Notes under the pieces: generated by a model
The model's database searches: none
What the model saw: only the letters and a program-made list of their open reading frames with translations
What the model was told of the DNA's origin: nothing
Position numbers and translations under genes: made by a program
Origin: Apoda limacodes
Lineage: Eukaryota; Arthropoda; Insecta; Lepidoptera; Limacodidae
Reading direction: 5' to 3'
Length of the DNA: 64,000 nt
Assembly (NCBI GenBank): GCA_946406115.1
Contig: OX291547.1
Coordinates: forward strand, 16,869,001-16,933,000
Part shown: piece by piece, positions 15,001-23,512 of the stretch
Numbering within the stretch: position 1 is the stretch's first letter
Layout: every line of letters starts with the position of its first letter

Positions 15001-18000
15001 TCCAAAGAGCTTTGCGGACCAAATTGACAATCCCATAGCTGGAGTTGTCAGGAGCTACATTGTTGACTCGACTCCTTAACCATGTCTTCTCCACCTTGGG
15101 TCAATGGGTCCAATTTGACTCCGTCACGGCTTGGACGGACAGCCAAATAATTTTTCCTTGGCTTGAGGCGTCCCTTCATGCCCAAGAGACCTTCGTGACC
15201 AATCGTGTCTCCCAAATCCAGTCTGCGGTGTCTCTGGATTGGCATCACGTGCCAGGTCCTTGAATCCCTCCGATTGCGCATCACAGGGCCTGATTGCGTC
15301 GCAAATTATTAACCATCCGCTCTGGTGGTGTCCTGACTGGCTGGTCTCTCCTGAAGACACTTGGCCTCGTACAGTTGTGGAGTTTGTTGACCCTCTGCCG
15401 GGGTTAAAGGTCTTTGCTGTTGAGAAGACTGTGGACATTTCACCAAATTTCTTACTTTATCAGGTTCAGCTATCTCAACAAGCTCGTTGGTGTCACCTGT
15501 TGGATCAAGAGGTTTCTCCACAACTTACGGAATAGGTCACAGCCAAGGACGTCTTCAGTCTTGTCTCCTGAAAAGCGTCAGGATGCCCTCCTCATCTGTG
15601 TTCGACTGGTACAGGCCCAGTCGTATGGGAGAAATTGGTATTCTCCGTTCAGAGAACGGGGAATTGCGGGGAAGCCTTGCTCGTCTCAATTTGTTTCTGA
15701 ACGAGTCGGAGTTTTTGCGAGTAGGTGGCTCCTGAAACTATAGTCATCGTGTTGTGATCCTTGTAATAAAAATCATTTTTGCGCCTTAGTCGTCAAACAC
15801 TTCTCACGGCTTCTATCGGTACTACTACTTTACTGCGAGAACATAAAATAGATATTGTGACAGTAGTATCGTCAAAAAAAAAAAGGTTTAAGCACTTCAA
15901 GTTCTCATTCTCTTCACATTTTTATATTTCTAATGATTAAACAATAATAGGCCTTCGATTCGGTGGAAACATGGGCAGTGCTACAGGCTCTACAGAGATG
16001 CCGTATTGATCATCGGTATATCGAGGTGCTAAAATGCTTGTACGATAACGCCACCATGTCAGTCCGTCTCCAGGATCAGAACTCGAAACCGATCCAACTG
16101 CAGAGAGGTGTGAGACAGGGAGATGTCATATCTCCGAAACTGTTCACAAATGCGTTGGAAAATGTCCTTAAGCTTCTGGATTGAGACGGTTTTGGCATCA
16201 ATGTTAATGGCGAGTACATTACCCACCGTCGGTTTGCCGACAATATTGTGGTCATGGCAGAATCGATGGAGGACCTTAACACAATGCTGGAAAGCCTCAG
16301 TAGAGCTTCCAAACGGGCCTCTAGATGTACATGACAAGTACGAGACGAAAATCATGTCGAATGTCTATGTAGCACCCACTCCAATAACTGTTGGGAACTC
16401 TACACTCGAAGTTGTTGACGAATACGTATACCTGGGACAAACTGTTCGTTTAGGTAGGTCCAGTTTCGACGAAGAGGTTAATCGCCGAATCCAACACGGT
16501 TGGGCAGCGTTCGGAAAACTGCGTACTATTTTCTCGTCTTTAATACCCCAGTACTTGAAGACAAAAGTCTTCAACCAGTGTGTGTTGCCAGAGATGAATT
16601 ACGGCACTGAGACGTGGCCGCTAACTATGGGCCTTATACGAAAGCTCAAGATCGCTCAGCGGTCGATGGAAAGAGCTATGCTCGGAGTTTCCCTACGTGA
16701 TCGAATCAGAAATGAGGAAATCCGTAGGAGAACTAAAGTCGCCAACATAGCTCACCGAATCGCAAAGCTGAAGTGGCAATGGGCAAGGCACATAGCTCGA
16801 AGAACCGATGGCCGATGGGGGAAGAGGGTTCTCGAGTGGCGACCACAAAACGGAATATGCAGCGTGGGACGGCCCCCCGTTAGATGGACAGATAACCTCG
16901 TTAAGGTCGCGGGGAGCCGTTGGTTACAGGCGGCACAGAGTCGCACGCTGTGGAGAGTTAGGTGACGCCTTTGTCCAGCAGTGGACGTCAATTGAGAGGC
17001 TTGCCAATCTCTGACCACAGCCAGGACCTTCTTAGTTTTACATTGTAACAAAAGAGAGCAATATCGCACTAGCAAAAGGAGTCGCAAGTACGCGGCTTAA
17101 CATTGTGTTCTGTCTCGCTTTGTTAAACTATATTTATGTACGACAGAAAGGAAAAGAGATAGTTCACACTACCTTAAAGCACTCGTAAGCAACAAGGTAC
17201 TTAAACCCATTCCAATTTTTTTTTTCTGAACGGACTATGCAGTTGGCTGATGCAATTATTACTGCTCTACCGAATATAGTCCTATAGAATTGTTGAGCCG
17301 CGTACTTGCGACTCCTTTTGCTAGCAGGATATTGCTCTCTTTTGTTACAATGTAAATCAAAGAAGGTCACTAGCTGCTTGCATATCTGGCTGTGGTCAGA
17401 GATTGTCAAGCCTATTATTGTTTAATCATTAGGAATTTAATAATGAAGAGAATGAGAACTTGAAGTGCGTAAACCTTTTTTTTTGACAATGCCACTGTCA
17501 TTTTATATTCTTGCAGTAAAGTAGGAGTACCAATAGAAGCCGTAAGAAGTGTTTGACGACTAAGGCGCAAAAATGATTTTTATTACAAGGATCACAGCAA
17601 GACTAATTATTGTCAAGGAAAAAGGTGGCAGCTATAGTTTCAGGAGCGTAAGTCCTACCCAGATTATAGTAACCACTAGGTTTTGACAAGCCCCAATCCA
17701 AAAGGTATGTTAAATTAAAACAAAGTTAGGTGGCAAAGACTGGTTGGGTTCCATATGTGAACAGTAACAAATCACACCTAGTCAGAAAGACTACAGTAGG
17801 TAATATATACCTGTTTTGCCACATTTGGCAGGTATATATTTATAACTCCTACTGCAGGAACAGGATACATTACCAATAAATGCAGCAGATAAAAAAAATT
17901 GTCATTAGGAAGTCTCCAATGTTTTTCTCTGTTCCTTTAAGTTTAGGTAAATATAGTCTGCCTATTCCGATCTTTGCTGATGACTTGCCATAAGGAATGA

Positions 18001-19235
18001 AACATTTTAAAACTAGATTTAGCTAGCAACTCGGGCACCTTAACTTCGGTTATCAGCATTGAACTCTTAATTAACTTCTTCATTATACTAATGGAGTTTG
18101 CTACTAAAGAAGTAGCTATAGTTTGTTTAAACTCAGTTATAGTTATTCCCGTGGGAACTTTTGAATTTTTTGGCATAAAAAGCCTTTGTGTTAATTCAGG
18201 GTGTCAGCTACCTCCATACCAAATTTCATCAAAATTGGTCCAGCCCTTTGAGCGTGAAGAAGTAACAAACACACTCACAAACTTCTGCCTTTATAATATT
18301 AGTGTGATTAATTGTTTTAAATATAATTAATTATTGTAATATAATGTAAGCAGTTAACATTTTAAAATTAAATATTCCATTATAATTTTTGAAGAATATT
18401 TACTATTTTTTGATAGAAAATATTTTTTTGTACATTAATTTGCAATACTTTCAGGTCATATTTGGTAGCAATTAAATACAACACTCAAAAAATTAAATTT
18501 TGAATTAATTACCTTATTATAATTGTTATTGTTAGTGTATGTTGTTTCACTCTTAGCCCGGTAATATTGATTAGAATATTGATTATTGTAACTGGACATG
18601 TAGTTCGCGGATGGAGCCGGTTTTCGCCATGATCCCTGTTTCTTTGGAAACCGGTTCTAAAAAATAAAAATAAATCGCTTAATTACATTGACAAAAAGAA
18701 AATAAAAAAGACCACAACAGGGTAACAAATCAATTGTACTGTATAATTTAATCTAGGAGTAGATTTTTTGCTAGTTTTTTGTCGGGAAACCATAGCTGCA
18801 ATATGCTGAGTTTCTTGACTTGCAATTGCATCAACCAGCCATTCTCCATTAACTTGTGTGACTTTGAAACCAGGGACATCTAAAAAGAGTCCCTCAAGAG
18901 TTTGATAACCAAGTTTTCGAAAAGGTATCCATTCTCCTTGAAGTTCTCTATAATCTCCTGCAACAAAACAATGTATTTAGAATAGTTAACAGATTAACCA
19001 AGGAAACAGAAAAATCAACCATAAATTAATACATTGTAAAAACTTATAACTGAAAATTTTAACACATTTTACCAAAATTAATTTTATTAAAATTAATTTA
19101 GTAATTTGATTACTCAAAGTAAATATATTTTTTTTACTTACTGTTGCATTGTTTTATTGTTAGTGCTCCTTTCACAGATATTAGCGTGGCTCTTAAGGCC
19201 TGAATTACTTGCTCTTTATCAGTCATTTTTAATAA
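1..19235 (-). CDS. Tudor/LOTUS-domain protein, TDRD7 (Tapas)-like, 5' ten coding exons; 3' end outside window
   Basis: Rebuilt by joining minus-strand exons 19226-19142, 18957-18740, 18656-18513, 6175-6002, 5517-5359, 3355-3170, 1738-1521, 512-401, 313-155 and 75-1. All junctions are GT-AG and the frame stays open for about 510 codons. Residues 1-95 form a LOTUS/OST-HTH domain (WIPFRKLGYQTLEGL and HIAAMVSRQK are hallmarks). Residues 100-260 are an Asn/Tyr/Lys-rich linker. Residues 285-355 look like a dsRNA-binding fold (PVYKVHVMAGKR, KSAKEVAAVKL). Residues 365-432 are a second LOTUS domain (GLWASTIPHLYREKY), and a Tudor domain opens near 460 (FWNVFVTVANSTLEIW). In this family LOTUS domains bind the Vasa helicase and Tudor domains bind dimethyl-arginine of Piwi proteins in germ granules, supporting piRNA production. 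That role is inferred here from domain order. TDRD5/Tejas is the alternative; the dsRBM plus second LOTUS domain favours TDRD7. Confidence 0.82.
155..313 (-). CDS. TDRD7-like exon 9 (start of Tudor domain)
   Basis: 53 codons in phase 0: acceptor ttttgtag, donor gtaagt. Reads TISPLIIETVFDDT, then FWNVFVTVANSTLEIWLR, the entry strands of an extended Tudor domain. Confidence 0.8.
401..512 (-). CDS. TDRD7-like exon 8 (LOTUS domain 2, second half)
   Basis: The acceptor catatttcag is placed so that the two bases left from exon 7 complete AGA (Arg), giving HLYREKYKENLPSNWQ, the expected LOTUS motif. The open frame extends further upstream to 616, but that part is intron. Ends LLVLLPNK, donor gtatat. 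Confidence 0.82.
645..813 (+). repeat. Helitron-like (LEP1-type) lepidopteran repeat
   Basis: Starts actaatattataaatgcgaaag, followed by a short (CTGT)n run and the phrase gtggaaccgtgg, ending near agctag. This is a common non-autonomous repeat of Lepidoptera. It lies in the TDRD intron between exons 7 and 8. Confidence 0.65.
820..1180. other. Unassigned intron block of mixed composition
   Basis: Richer in GC than its surroundings, with repeated ccagtagtacca / accgtggtacc phrases. I do not recognise it and see no open frame. Likely a decayed repeat. Confidence 0.3.
1241..1417 (+). repeat. 3' fragment of the 59-61 kb LINE family, with poly(A)
   Basis: From aaggttttctctaag through gaagggtcggc to ccacctaagtggtat and a 13-A tail, this matches the last about 160 bp of the LINE at 59,250-61,228. 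A severely 5'-truncated insertion, inside a TDRD intron. Confidence 0.85.
1521..1738 (-). CDS. TDRD7-like exon 7 (end of dsRBM, start of LOTUS domain 2)
   Basis: Begins VGTLYSTNTYPTMSPSEK after acceptor cccgcag. It carries the last helix of the dsRBM (SAKEVAAVKLISAIE), then CLADLVSEHEAGLWASTIP of the second LOTUS domain. It ends two bases into a codon before the donor gttttaat. Confidence 0.82.
1808..2112 (+). repeat. tRNA-derived SINE (lepidopteran)
   Basis: The head carries pol III A-box-like ggtggccgaggggt and B-box ggttcgaaccccg. The body has the typical tttcggtgaaggaaaacatc and cctgcata, and the tail gccccagcagtgggga. In the TDRD intron between exons 6 and 7. Not a functional tRNA gene: the cloverleaf is not kept. 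Confidence 0.85.
2113..3169. other. TDRD intron sequence, nothing recognised
   Basis: AT-rich; I see no gene, inverted repeat or known element. Confidence 0.5.
3170..3355 (-). CDS. TDRD7-like exon 6 (first half of dsRNA-binding-like domain)
   Basis: 62 codons in phase 0, acceptor ttcacag and donor gtaagt. VEKLEWTCRKLGLCQPVYKV and SSNEYVCSLK match the first helix and strands of a dsRBM fold. The next exon supplies the rest. Confidence 0.8.
3535..3755 (+). mobile_element. Short element X, copy 1 (full length)
   Basis: About 210 bp beginning tttttgacgtgacaacgtc and ending ggcaaccagttttt. Nearly identical to copies at 33,402-33,600 (inverted) and 43,955-44,131. It sits between T5 runs, as if inserted in a homopolymer. 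No coding capacity. It lies 180 bp from TDRD exon 6. Confidence 0.8.
3756..5358. other. TDRD intron, mostly featureless
   Basis: A decayed lepidopteran repeat fragment is seen at about 3,770-3,880 (ggctatcaaaagcgcaaaaa). The rest is AT-rich with no supported feature. Confidence 0.45.
5359..5517 (-). CDS. TDRD7-like exon 5 (linker)
   Basis: 53 codons in phase 0: LKHSTTRNDIKKEVKPVGK, then QRLSNLRDTVSSHSID, then PLPLPAAKNEFL. Acceptor tttag, donor gtttgt. No known domain; the proline-rich end resembles TDRD7 linkers. Confidence 0.75.
5680..5815 (-). repeat. Partial SINE, minus orientation
   Basis: The reverse strand reads gagaaacctgcatacgtc and gtgaaatctacaatccgc, the body of the SINE at 1,808-2,112. 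Head and tail are missing. Confidence 0.65.
6002..6175 (-). CDS. TDRD7-like exon 4 (linker)
   Basis: 58 codons in phase 0, beginning YNNYKHNNRTNETKY and ending VTVRPQE before the donor gtatga. It continues the Asn-rich composition of exon 3, which supports joining them across the 12-kb intron. No folded domain is seen. Confidence 0.75.
6735..7372. mobile_element. Candidate inverted-repeat element in TDRD intron 3
   Basis: ggcccgtgacaaa at 6742 is inverted as tttgtcacgggcc near 7354. Internal phrases such as cataaggcccc and ggggccttatg are also inverted. A 91-codon frame inside (6923-7198) has no recognised motif. No clear target duplication. Confidence 0.4.
7990..8490. mobile_element. Weak candidate inverted-repeat element
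   Basis: tttaaggcaatggcatacccta near 7997 resembles the reverse of sequence near 8460-8485 (gggtatgccatcaccttaa). Only about 20 bp of imperfect match; the interior is non-coding. Confidence 0.25.
8900..9079. repeat. Tandem repeat, unit about 53 bp, 3.4 copies
   Basis: Units start at 8900, 8949, 9002 and 9055 with aatatttta(a/t)c(a/g)gtt and contain gtgacgcctgagtgc. Copies differ by a few bases. Just downstream of a minus-strand LINE relic. Confidence 0.8.
9080..9625 (-). pseudogene. Non-LTR retrotransposon reverse transcriptase relic
   Basis: The minus strand reads HSQQFGYMKSRSTNEV, then GIFCDLSKAFDCV (RT block with catalytic Asp), then GVPQSSILGPVLFLVYINDL and FANDTSLIF. The last is the YADD/FADD box with the first Asp changed to Asn. 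Stops and deletions break it; endonuclease and 3' end are missing. Jockey/CR1-like group by motif style. Confidence 0.8.
9938..10315 (+). pseudogene. RTE-type LINE, N-terminal coiled-coil part
   Basis: 125 codons from MALDQQTKLLLEKMQEVF. Heptad-rich coiled coil to about residue 70, then MEREARKNNIILHGIDETE, typical of the N-terminal region of insect endonuclease-reverse transcriptase LINEs (L1-ORF1/transposase-22-like). A stop after KQGLKPG breaks it; the downstream endonuclease and RT are in scattered frames. Confidence 0.65.
10316..13920 (+). pseudogene. Degenerate RTE-type LINE body (endonuclease + RT)
   Basis: With many stops and frameshifts one can still follow: endonuclease pieces (NINWDILGLSEE, IVQVYAPTES, RNEIDFITSNQPKVFQDV), RT pieces (LYIAFLDFNKAFDSLELEHI, FRRGVRQVDPLSPKLFSAVL), FADNLILI in place of FADD, INEKKTKAM, YIYLGQLI and a C-terminal GRQR stretch. 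A 445-bp MITE interrupts it at 12,349-12,793. Long dead, in the large TDRD intron. Confidence 0.8.
12349..12793. mobile_element. MITE with perfect 30-bp terminal inverted repeats
   Basis: Left end ggaggcctacaactgatatc continues to a 30-bp match that is exactly inverted at 12,764-12,793. Interior about 385 bp, AT-rich, non-coding. Inserted in the RT region of the RTE relic, between GLI(R) and STVDHMLK. No target duplication is evident. Confidence 0.9.
13985..15735 (+). pseudogene. BEL/Pao LTR-retrotransposon pol relic
   Basis: Reads VVVDGSAPSSTG, then the RT core ADIKMMFRQVMIHPEDRRFQ and YVDDICTGASSVEEAL, the Pao-type YVDD box. RNase H follows (SLHGFSDASESG, AWTDSQIIFPWLEAS), then WHHVPGPLNPSDCASQGLI and NHPLWWCPDWL, ending FLRVGG of the integrase zinc region. 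Gag, protease, most of integrase and both LTRs are not seen. Several frameshifts; inactive. It stops abruptly where the inverted-repeat element at 15.7 kb begins. Confidence 0.88.
15722..17651. mobile_element. Long inverted-repeat (foldback-like) element interrupted by RTE fragment
   Basis: The left arm 15,722-15,951 (from ctcctgaaactatag to attaaacaataatag) is repeated inverted at about 17,411-17,651. The arms continue inward: 16,999-17,100 (ctctgaccacagcc, gtcgcaagtacgcggct) is inverted at about 17,290-17,410. The left arm is therefore split by about 1.05 kb of RTE sequence while the right arm is intact. Central loop 17,100-17,290. No transposase. Confidence 0.85.
15952..17000 (+). pseudogene. 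RTE-clade LINE 3' half inside inverted-repeat arm
   Basis: Starts within RT (FDSVETWAVLQALQRC), then QRGVRQGDVISPKLFTNALE, RRFADNIVVMAESMEDL (FADD changed to FADN). After a frameshift the clean stretch EYVYLGQTVRLGRSSFDEEV runs to KWQWARHIARRTDGRWGK and GRPPVRWTDNLVKVAG, the usual RTE C-terminus. 5' truncated, inactive. Confidence 0.88.
18020..18316 (-). repeat. Helitron-like (LEP1-type) repeat, minus orientation
   Basis: Plus strand shows attcccgtgggaactttt and ccataccaaatttcatcaaa, ending ttataatattagtgtga: the reverse of the repeat at 48,530-48,880. In TDRD intron 3. Confidence 0.6.
18513..18656 (-). CDS. TDRD7-like exon 3 (basic Asn/Tyr linker)
   Basis: 48 codons in phase 0, starting NRFPKKQGSWRKPAPS and ending in an Asn/Tyr-rich run. 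The acceptor is tttttag and the donor gtaatt. The following intron runs 12.3 kb to 6176 and is packed with mobile elements. Confidence 0.78.
18740..18957 (-). CDS. TDRD7-like exon 2 (rest of LOTUS domain 1)
   Basis: The frame joins exon 1 with phase 1 and reads DYRELQGEWIPFRKLGYQ, then VTQVNGEWLVDAIASQ, then HIAAMVSRQK. This is the wing and last helix of a LOTUS fold. The donor gtacaa is weak but keeps phase 0 into exon 3. Confidence 0.85.
19142..19235 (-). CDS. TDRD7-like coding exon 1 (start codon exon)
   Basis: The start codon is at 19226-19224, giving MTDKEQVIQALRATL, helix 1 of the LOTUS domain. Nine bases of 5' UTR precede it, behind a clear polypyrimidine-AG acceptor (ct at 19236-19237 on the plus strand). 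A non-coding first exon must therefore lie further upstream; I could not place it. The donor gtaagt follows 19142 and the exon ends one base into a codon. Confidence 0.82.
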
Positions 19236-19384
19236 CTGTAAAAAAAAAAGATTACAGTAATTTAATCAGAATTGCAAGGATTACCTTGTTTAGCTAGGTA
19301 CAATTTAGGTTAATTAGCAAAATAATATAATTTTGTGGTAGTTGTCTGTTTGTAATATTAAAAGTATTCTTGACTAGGTTTTGC

Positions 19385-19535
19385 CAATGGCTCCACCCAC
19401 CCTAAATTTGGTTATTGGCGTGGAATCCCTCATTACACTAAAGAAGTTTGCTATAGCAAGCTATAGCTGTAGCTTTAGTTTTTTTAAACTTCATTATAGT
19501 AATTCCCGTGGGAACTTTTGAATTTTATATTTTTT
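19385..19535 (-). repeat. Helitron-like repeat fragment
   Basis: Shares aattcccgtgggaacttttgaa and the tagctgtagct phrase with the 18.0-kb and 48.5-kb copies. Lies about 150 bp upstream of TDRD exon 1. Confidence 0.5.
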
Positions 19536-20812
19536 AATGTTTCAAATGTCCTTTTAGATTTCTCAGGCAAATAATGATATGTAAATAAAATTATTCTTAA
19601 ACTAAGCAGTGATTGAAATATAATTAAACAAGCCTACATTTTATCATATTTTAATCACTGCTAAGTTTGGCAGTAAATACTTATGAAGTGATAGATAACT
19701 ACTTTGCAGCAGATTTGTGGCAGTTTTGCTATGAACTGTTCCTGAAGCTTTTTGTTGTTGAAATTTGTTGAAGTCAAGTTTTAGCCTGAAAATACTAACA
19801 TTTCCCTACCAATCTTAATAGCTTGGTTTTCAAAGTGCTACTTTCTGACAAGCAGAAGTAGGTAGTGTCATGTAGGTACTTTTTTTTTGGTTTTGTTGGT
19901 TGGTTTGGTTTGAAACAACACATTTATTGGATCATTTTAACTTTAAGTTTTGAATGACAATCTACACAACAACATTCTGAAGTGCATCTATCAACTAGCA
20001 TGATATTGATTAATGGGCTATAATCACTGGGCAGGAAATTGTAACATACCTATTTGTCATTTACCAATCTAAATATTTTTTTGTAATTATATGGTATATT
20101 TAACTAGTAGCAGTATGAACATTAGGTAGTTACGCAGAAAACTACATACCTACCGGCGTAGAATGGCAAATAGAAAGTGTCATTCGCCGACTAAAGTTGT
20201 AACAAATTGTTATGCTGCACATCAAGTGAAAAGGGAAACTTCGCTCAAAAACAACATCTTCACAATTTTCGGATATTAATTATTGCTATAGAAGAAGAAT
20301 CCTGAAAGAAGAAGAATTATGTGACGCGTAAGCAAATTTACAAACTTCCAACACCCCAAATATTTATACACTTACCTATGTGAACAGCAGATCGTAAAAA
20401 TTAGGTCAGCTAAAGTACACTTTCAGCAAACCTGCAGTAGATACAAATATTCTTGGTTACAACTAATCTCCACACAAGCGAAAGAATTAGTAAAATTATT
20501 CAATATTACCTCCCAATCAACATATCCCAAAAACCAAATATACGAAAGTTACCGTCATTTAATTTTTTTTATTTCAGTGTTGCTCATTTCGATTTGTTCA
20601 GAACACAATATTTAGTGCGTTCCAAATCACAATGAGGAAGTTAAAAAAGTGTTTTGGGACGCGCGGGGTAGAGTAATTTTCCATCTGTCAAGTAGAATTC
20701 TTTACACTGCCATAGAAAAGGTTGGATTCACTCCTTCAGTGAAAAATTAACAGTCAAACACTCGTTCCAGAAAGGGTTTATTTTTCAACTTTACCGTGCG
20801 ATAATTACTCGG
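19536..20812. other. Intergenic sequence, nothing recognised
   Basis: AT-rich between the TDRD gene and the first intergenic repeats. The missing 5' UTR exon and promoter of the TDRD gene should lie here or beyond, but I cannot place them. Confidence 0.4.
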
Positions 20813-20896
20813 CGTGTTTTGGAACATAACATTAGTAGCAAACTAGTTAAGGGTCGCGTTTTGTAACATAGCCATAGTAGCAAACTAGTTAAGGGT
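20813..20896. repeat. Tandem duplication, 42-bp unit x2
   Basis: cg(t/c)gttttg(g/t)aacata..., each unit ending caaactagttaagggt; followed by a third start (cgcgttttgtg). Confidence 0.8.
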
Positions 20897-21007
20897 CGCG
20901 TTTTGTGCTGTCTCTTTCTGTATTGTAGTGAAATATATTTGCTATCCTGCTGTCAGTGCTACCCGAGTCGGGTTAATGAACGCGCCTTAGAATTCAGATC
21001 AAAGATA

Positions 21008-21433
21008 GGGCGTTACATCTAACAGCTACGTCGCAGAATTGTTAGCGGTTTTGCGTTCAATTAGCTTTTGGTGGCAAAATCGTTGACTTTTAGCGTTTCA
21101 TTTCAGTGGTTTTGCTTCGAAATATTGCTACAAAAACAGGTGGGTATTTTGAGACACTTTTTAACAGCTGTCAAATGTGACAGTGAATAATTTGAGGAAA
21201 ATAGTTTTAACCTTGTATTTTTTGAAGAAGAGTTTATTTTTACATTTTTAACTCTATATTTACTCTTCGTTATAAACTGTAAATAAATCAAAATAAAATA
21301 CTCAAAAATACATAAATACAGAGAACTGCCAAAAAATGGAGGGAAATCATCAGCAAGACTTAAACGAAACGGGTATTTTGTGCTAAAAGGAGGTTTTGCT
21401 ATTAAATTGCAAAGCTGCTCAGAAGGAACACAG
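21008..21433 (-). mobile_element. PIF/Harbinger-like MITE, diverged copy
   Basis: Inverted homologue of 38,510-38,941: gggcgttacatctaac at the left, then atttgctacaaaaacaggtg-like and gaaacgggtattttgtgctaaa, ending gaaggaacac. Ends more decayed than in the 38-kb copy. Confidence 0.65.
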
Positions 21434-22857
21434 CTAGAGTATCAGTTATGTTACCTTTCGAATATTTGTTAAGCTATTTTAATTTACTTAATCTAGCATG
21501 AGTCATCAGCTCGGTGATAGTACAGTACAACAAACTTTTCTGACCTTCTGACCTTGGGTGTTTGATCGCTAGTGTCGTAGTAAGTTCACACTATTTTAAT
21601 ATGGCGACGGTAGTTTTTAACCAGATCAGAAAAGCTGCTTCGATTTTTTTAAGGTTACAATGTTTTTTTTAATTCTTAGCAGAGTCCCGTCAAAATATTC
21701 GTATATATTTATAAATAAATATACAAACACTGAACTGTTAAAAAATCACGCAAAACGCGAAAGCTTAAACAATTAATTTTAAAAACTAGTTCAAACAACA
21801 ATTAGCTTTTTTAGTTGCTAAAACCACATTTTCAGTCACAGTGGCATAATTCAGAGCATTAAAAACCCTTTTTTCCACAGTTGCACCTAACACCACACCG
21901 TGTCTTACACTTGCACCGAATTAATTCTATAATTATAATTGTTATAGTAATTGTTTATTTCTCTCACAAGCATTAGGTACAACGAGATGTTTTAACAAGG
22001 GCAAGTAGTACATGTTCTGCTTGAGAGACAATTGGATGCCAAACTAAGCTGGGCTTGTATTATGGAACCAATTGTCTTTCGTCGACAAGATCGCCTGTTC
22101 TAGATTAGGCATTATAGCGGGTAGGTATTATTTAGTTAAGATTTTACAGAATCTTAATAAAATACTTAATACATATTAAGTTCGTAATTTGAACTAAGGT
22201 AATATGAACAATAATAATTTATAATTATACTAAGAAAACAAAGGCAGTTTAACAATGTGTGTGTATGTGTGTGGGTCTGCGTGTGTGTGACTATTAGTTA
22301 ATTGTATGTGTGAAGGTGTGCCCGTAAGTAAGTGAATGTGACATGCGTTATTGTAAGTATATATGACACATATGTATAGATATATGTAAATAACATGTAA
22401 ATATGTATTTAATAGAATATTTAAATATTAACATAATTATATATTAAGATATAAGAAGAACAATATAAAGATGATTTTCTAAATTTTTTTTTTTTTTTGA
22501 AGTGAAAACTTCTTAAGCGGCGTTGTGCACTTTTTTTGGTATGGGTAAAAAATGATAAACTCGCGTCAGGTCACGTGTCCTAATCGTGGAAATTCGTAAG
22601 ACGGAAACCGTTATGCCACGCCTATTATAATTTTTATTTTTAGTATTCGCGATTATGAGTAGTACAGGGAGGTTGGATATGGAATTTTAATTCTATGACA
22701 GATTGCGATGTCAAATATACTACGTCAAAAAAGTAAATAAACAAACATTATTATTTCTTGACAATGTCAAAGACATGTCTTGTGACGTATTTGAGTGTTA
22801 AGCGCGAATCGTGTGTAAAGGTTTTTACTTCTGCCGGCACTCCCGGAGTGCAACTCG
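21434..22857. other. Intergenic, low-complexity, no gene seen
   Basis: Includes a GT-rich run at about 22,255-22,325 and an A/T-rich stretch. 22,490-22,857 (gaagtgaaaacttcttaagc, gccggcactcccggagtgca) looks like a decayed repeat next to the LINE tail. Confidence 0.4.
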
Positions 22858-23512
22858 TTTTTTTTTTTTATAATTTTTATTTAGCAATAAGAAGAATATG
22901 TTCGGTTTCAGTGTAGTCTAGAAAGGACAACCATGCTTTAAGGATAATTTTACATTTGCGATAAGTTTTAGGATACAAATTTAGGATTTTATTGATTTTA
23001 TTGTACAAAAAGGGAGCTAAAAATCCTGAGTGATAGGTGCAAAAGGTTGTACTATAGGCTGCAGGATTACATAAGTTATCTGTTTTTCTTTTTGAATTAT
23101 TTATAGCAGGATAGAATGTGAAATTCCTGTGGAATTTAAGAATTGTATTTAGAATAAATAATTGCCGGACTGATAATACCTGGCTTAACTTATATAGATC
23201 ATGAGTAGGAAACCTAAATGGTTTATGGTACATGACTTTGAGAATAGATCTCTGTGCCCTTTCTAATTTAATAAGCTTAGTTTTACAGGCGCCTCCCCAA
23301 GCACGAATGCAATATGTGGTAAAAGATTGAGCAAGAGAGTAATAAACAGATTTTAAAAGTTGTATGCTAGTATGCATCGTAGGGTTTTGAATAAGTAAGT
23401 GAGTTTTCTCAGTCGAGATGTTAGATAGTCTATTTGAACTGACCAGTTCAGGTGATTGTCAAGGTAAATTCCTAGATATTTAATACTATCTACGCGGTCG
23501 TATTCTAAACAA
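22858..23512 (-). pseudogene. LINE C-terminal fragment with poly(A), 5' truncated
   Basis: The minus strand reads EYDRVDSIKYLGIYLDNHLN, LTYLFKTLR, then a 166-codon stretch with QSFTTYCIRAWGGACKTKL, LERAQRSILKVMYHKP and LYKLSQVLSVRQLFIL, ending before an A-run (T11 on plus at 22,858). This is the C-terminal thumb/tail of a non-LTR RT. The catalytic domain is absent. Confidence 0.85.

Noticed and set aside
13985..15735. Endogenous retrovirus with envelope
   Set aside because: Motifs are Pao-type pol; no envelope frame or LTR is seen, and the relic is broken.
22250..22330. GT-rich run as a regulatory Z-DNA element
   Set aside because: Short imperfect microsatellite; nothing ties it to a gene.
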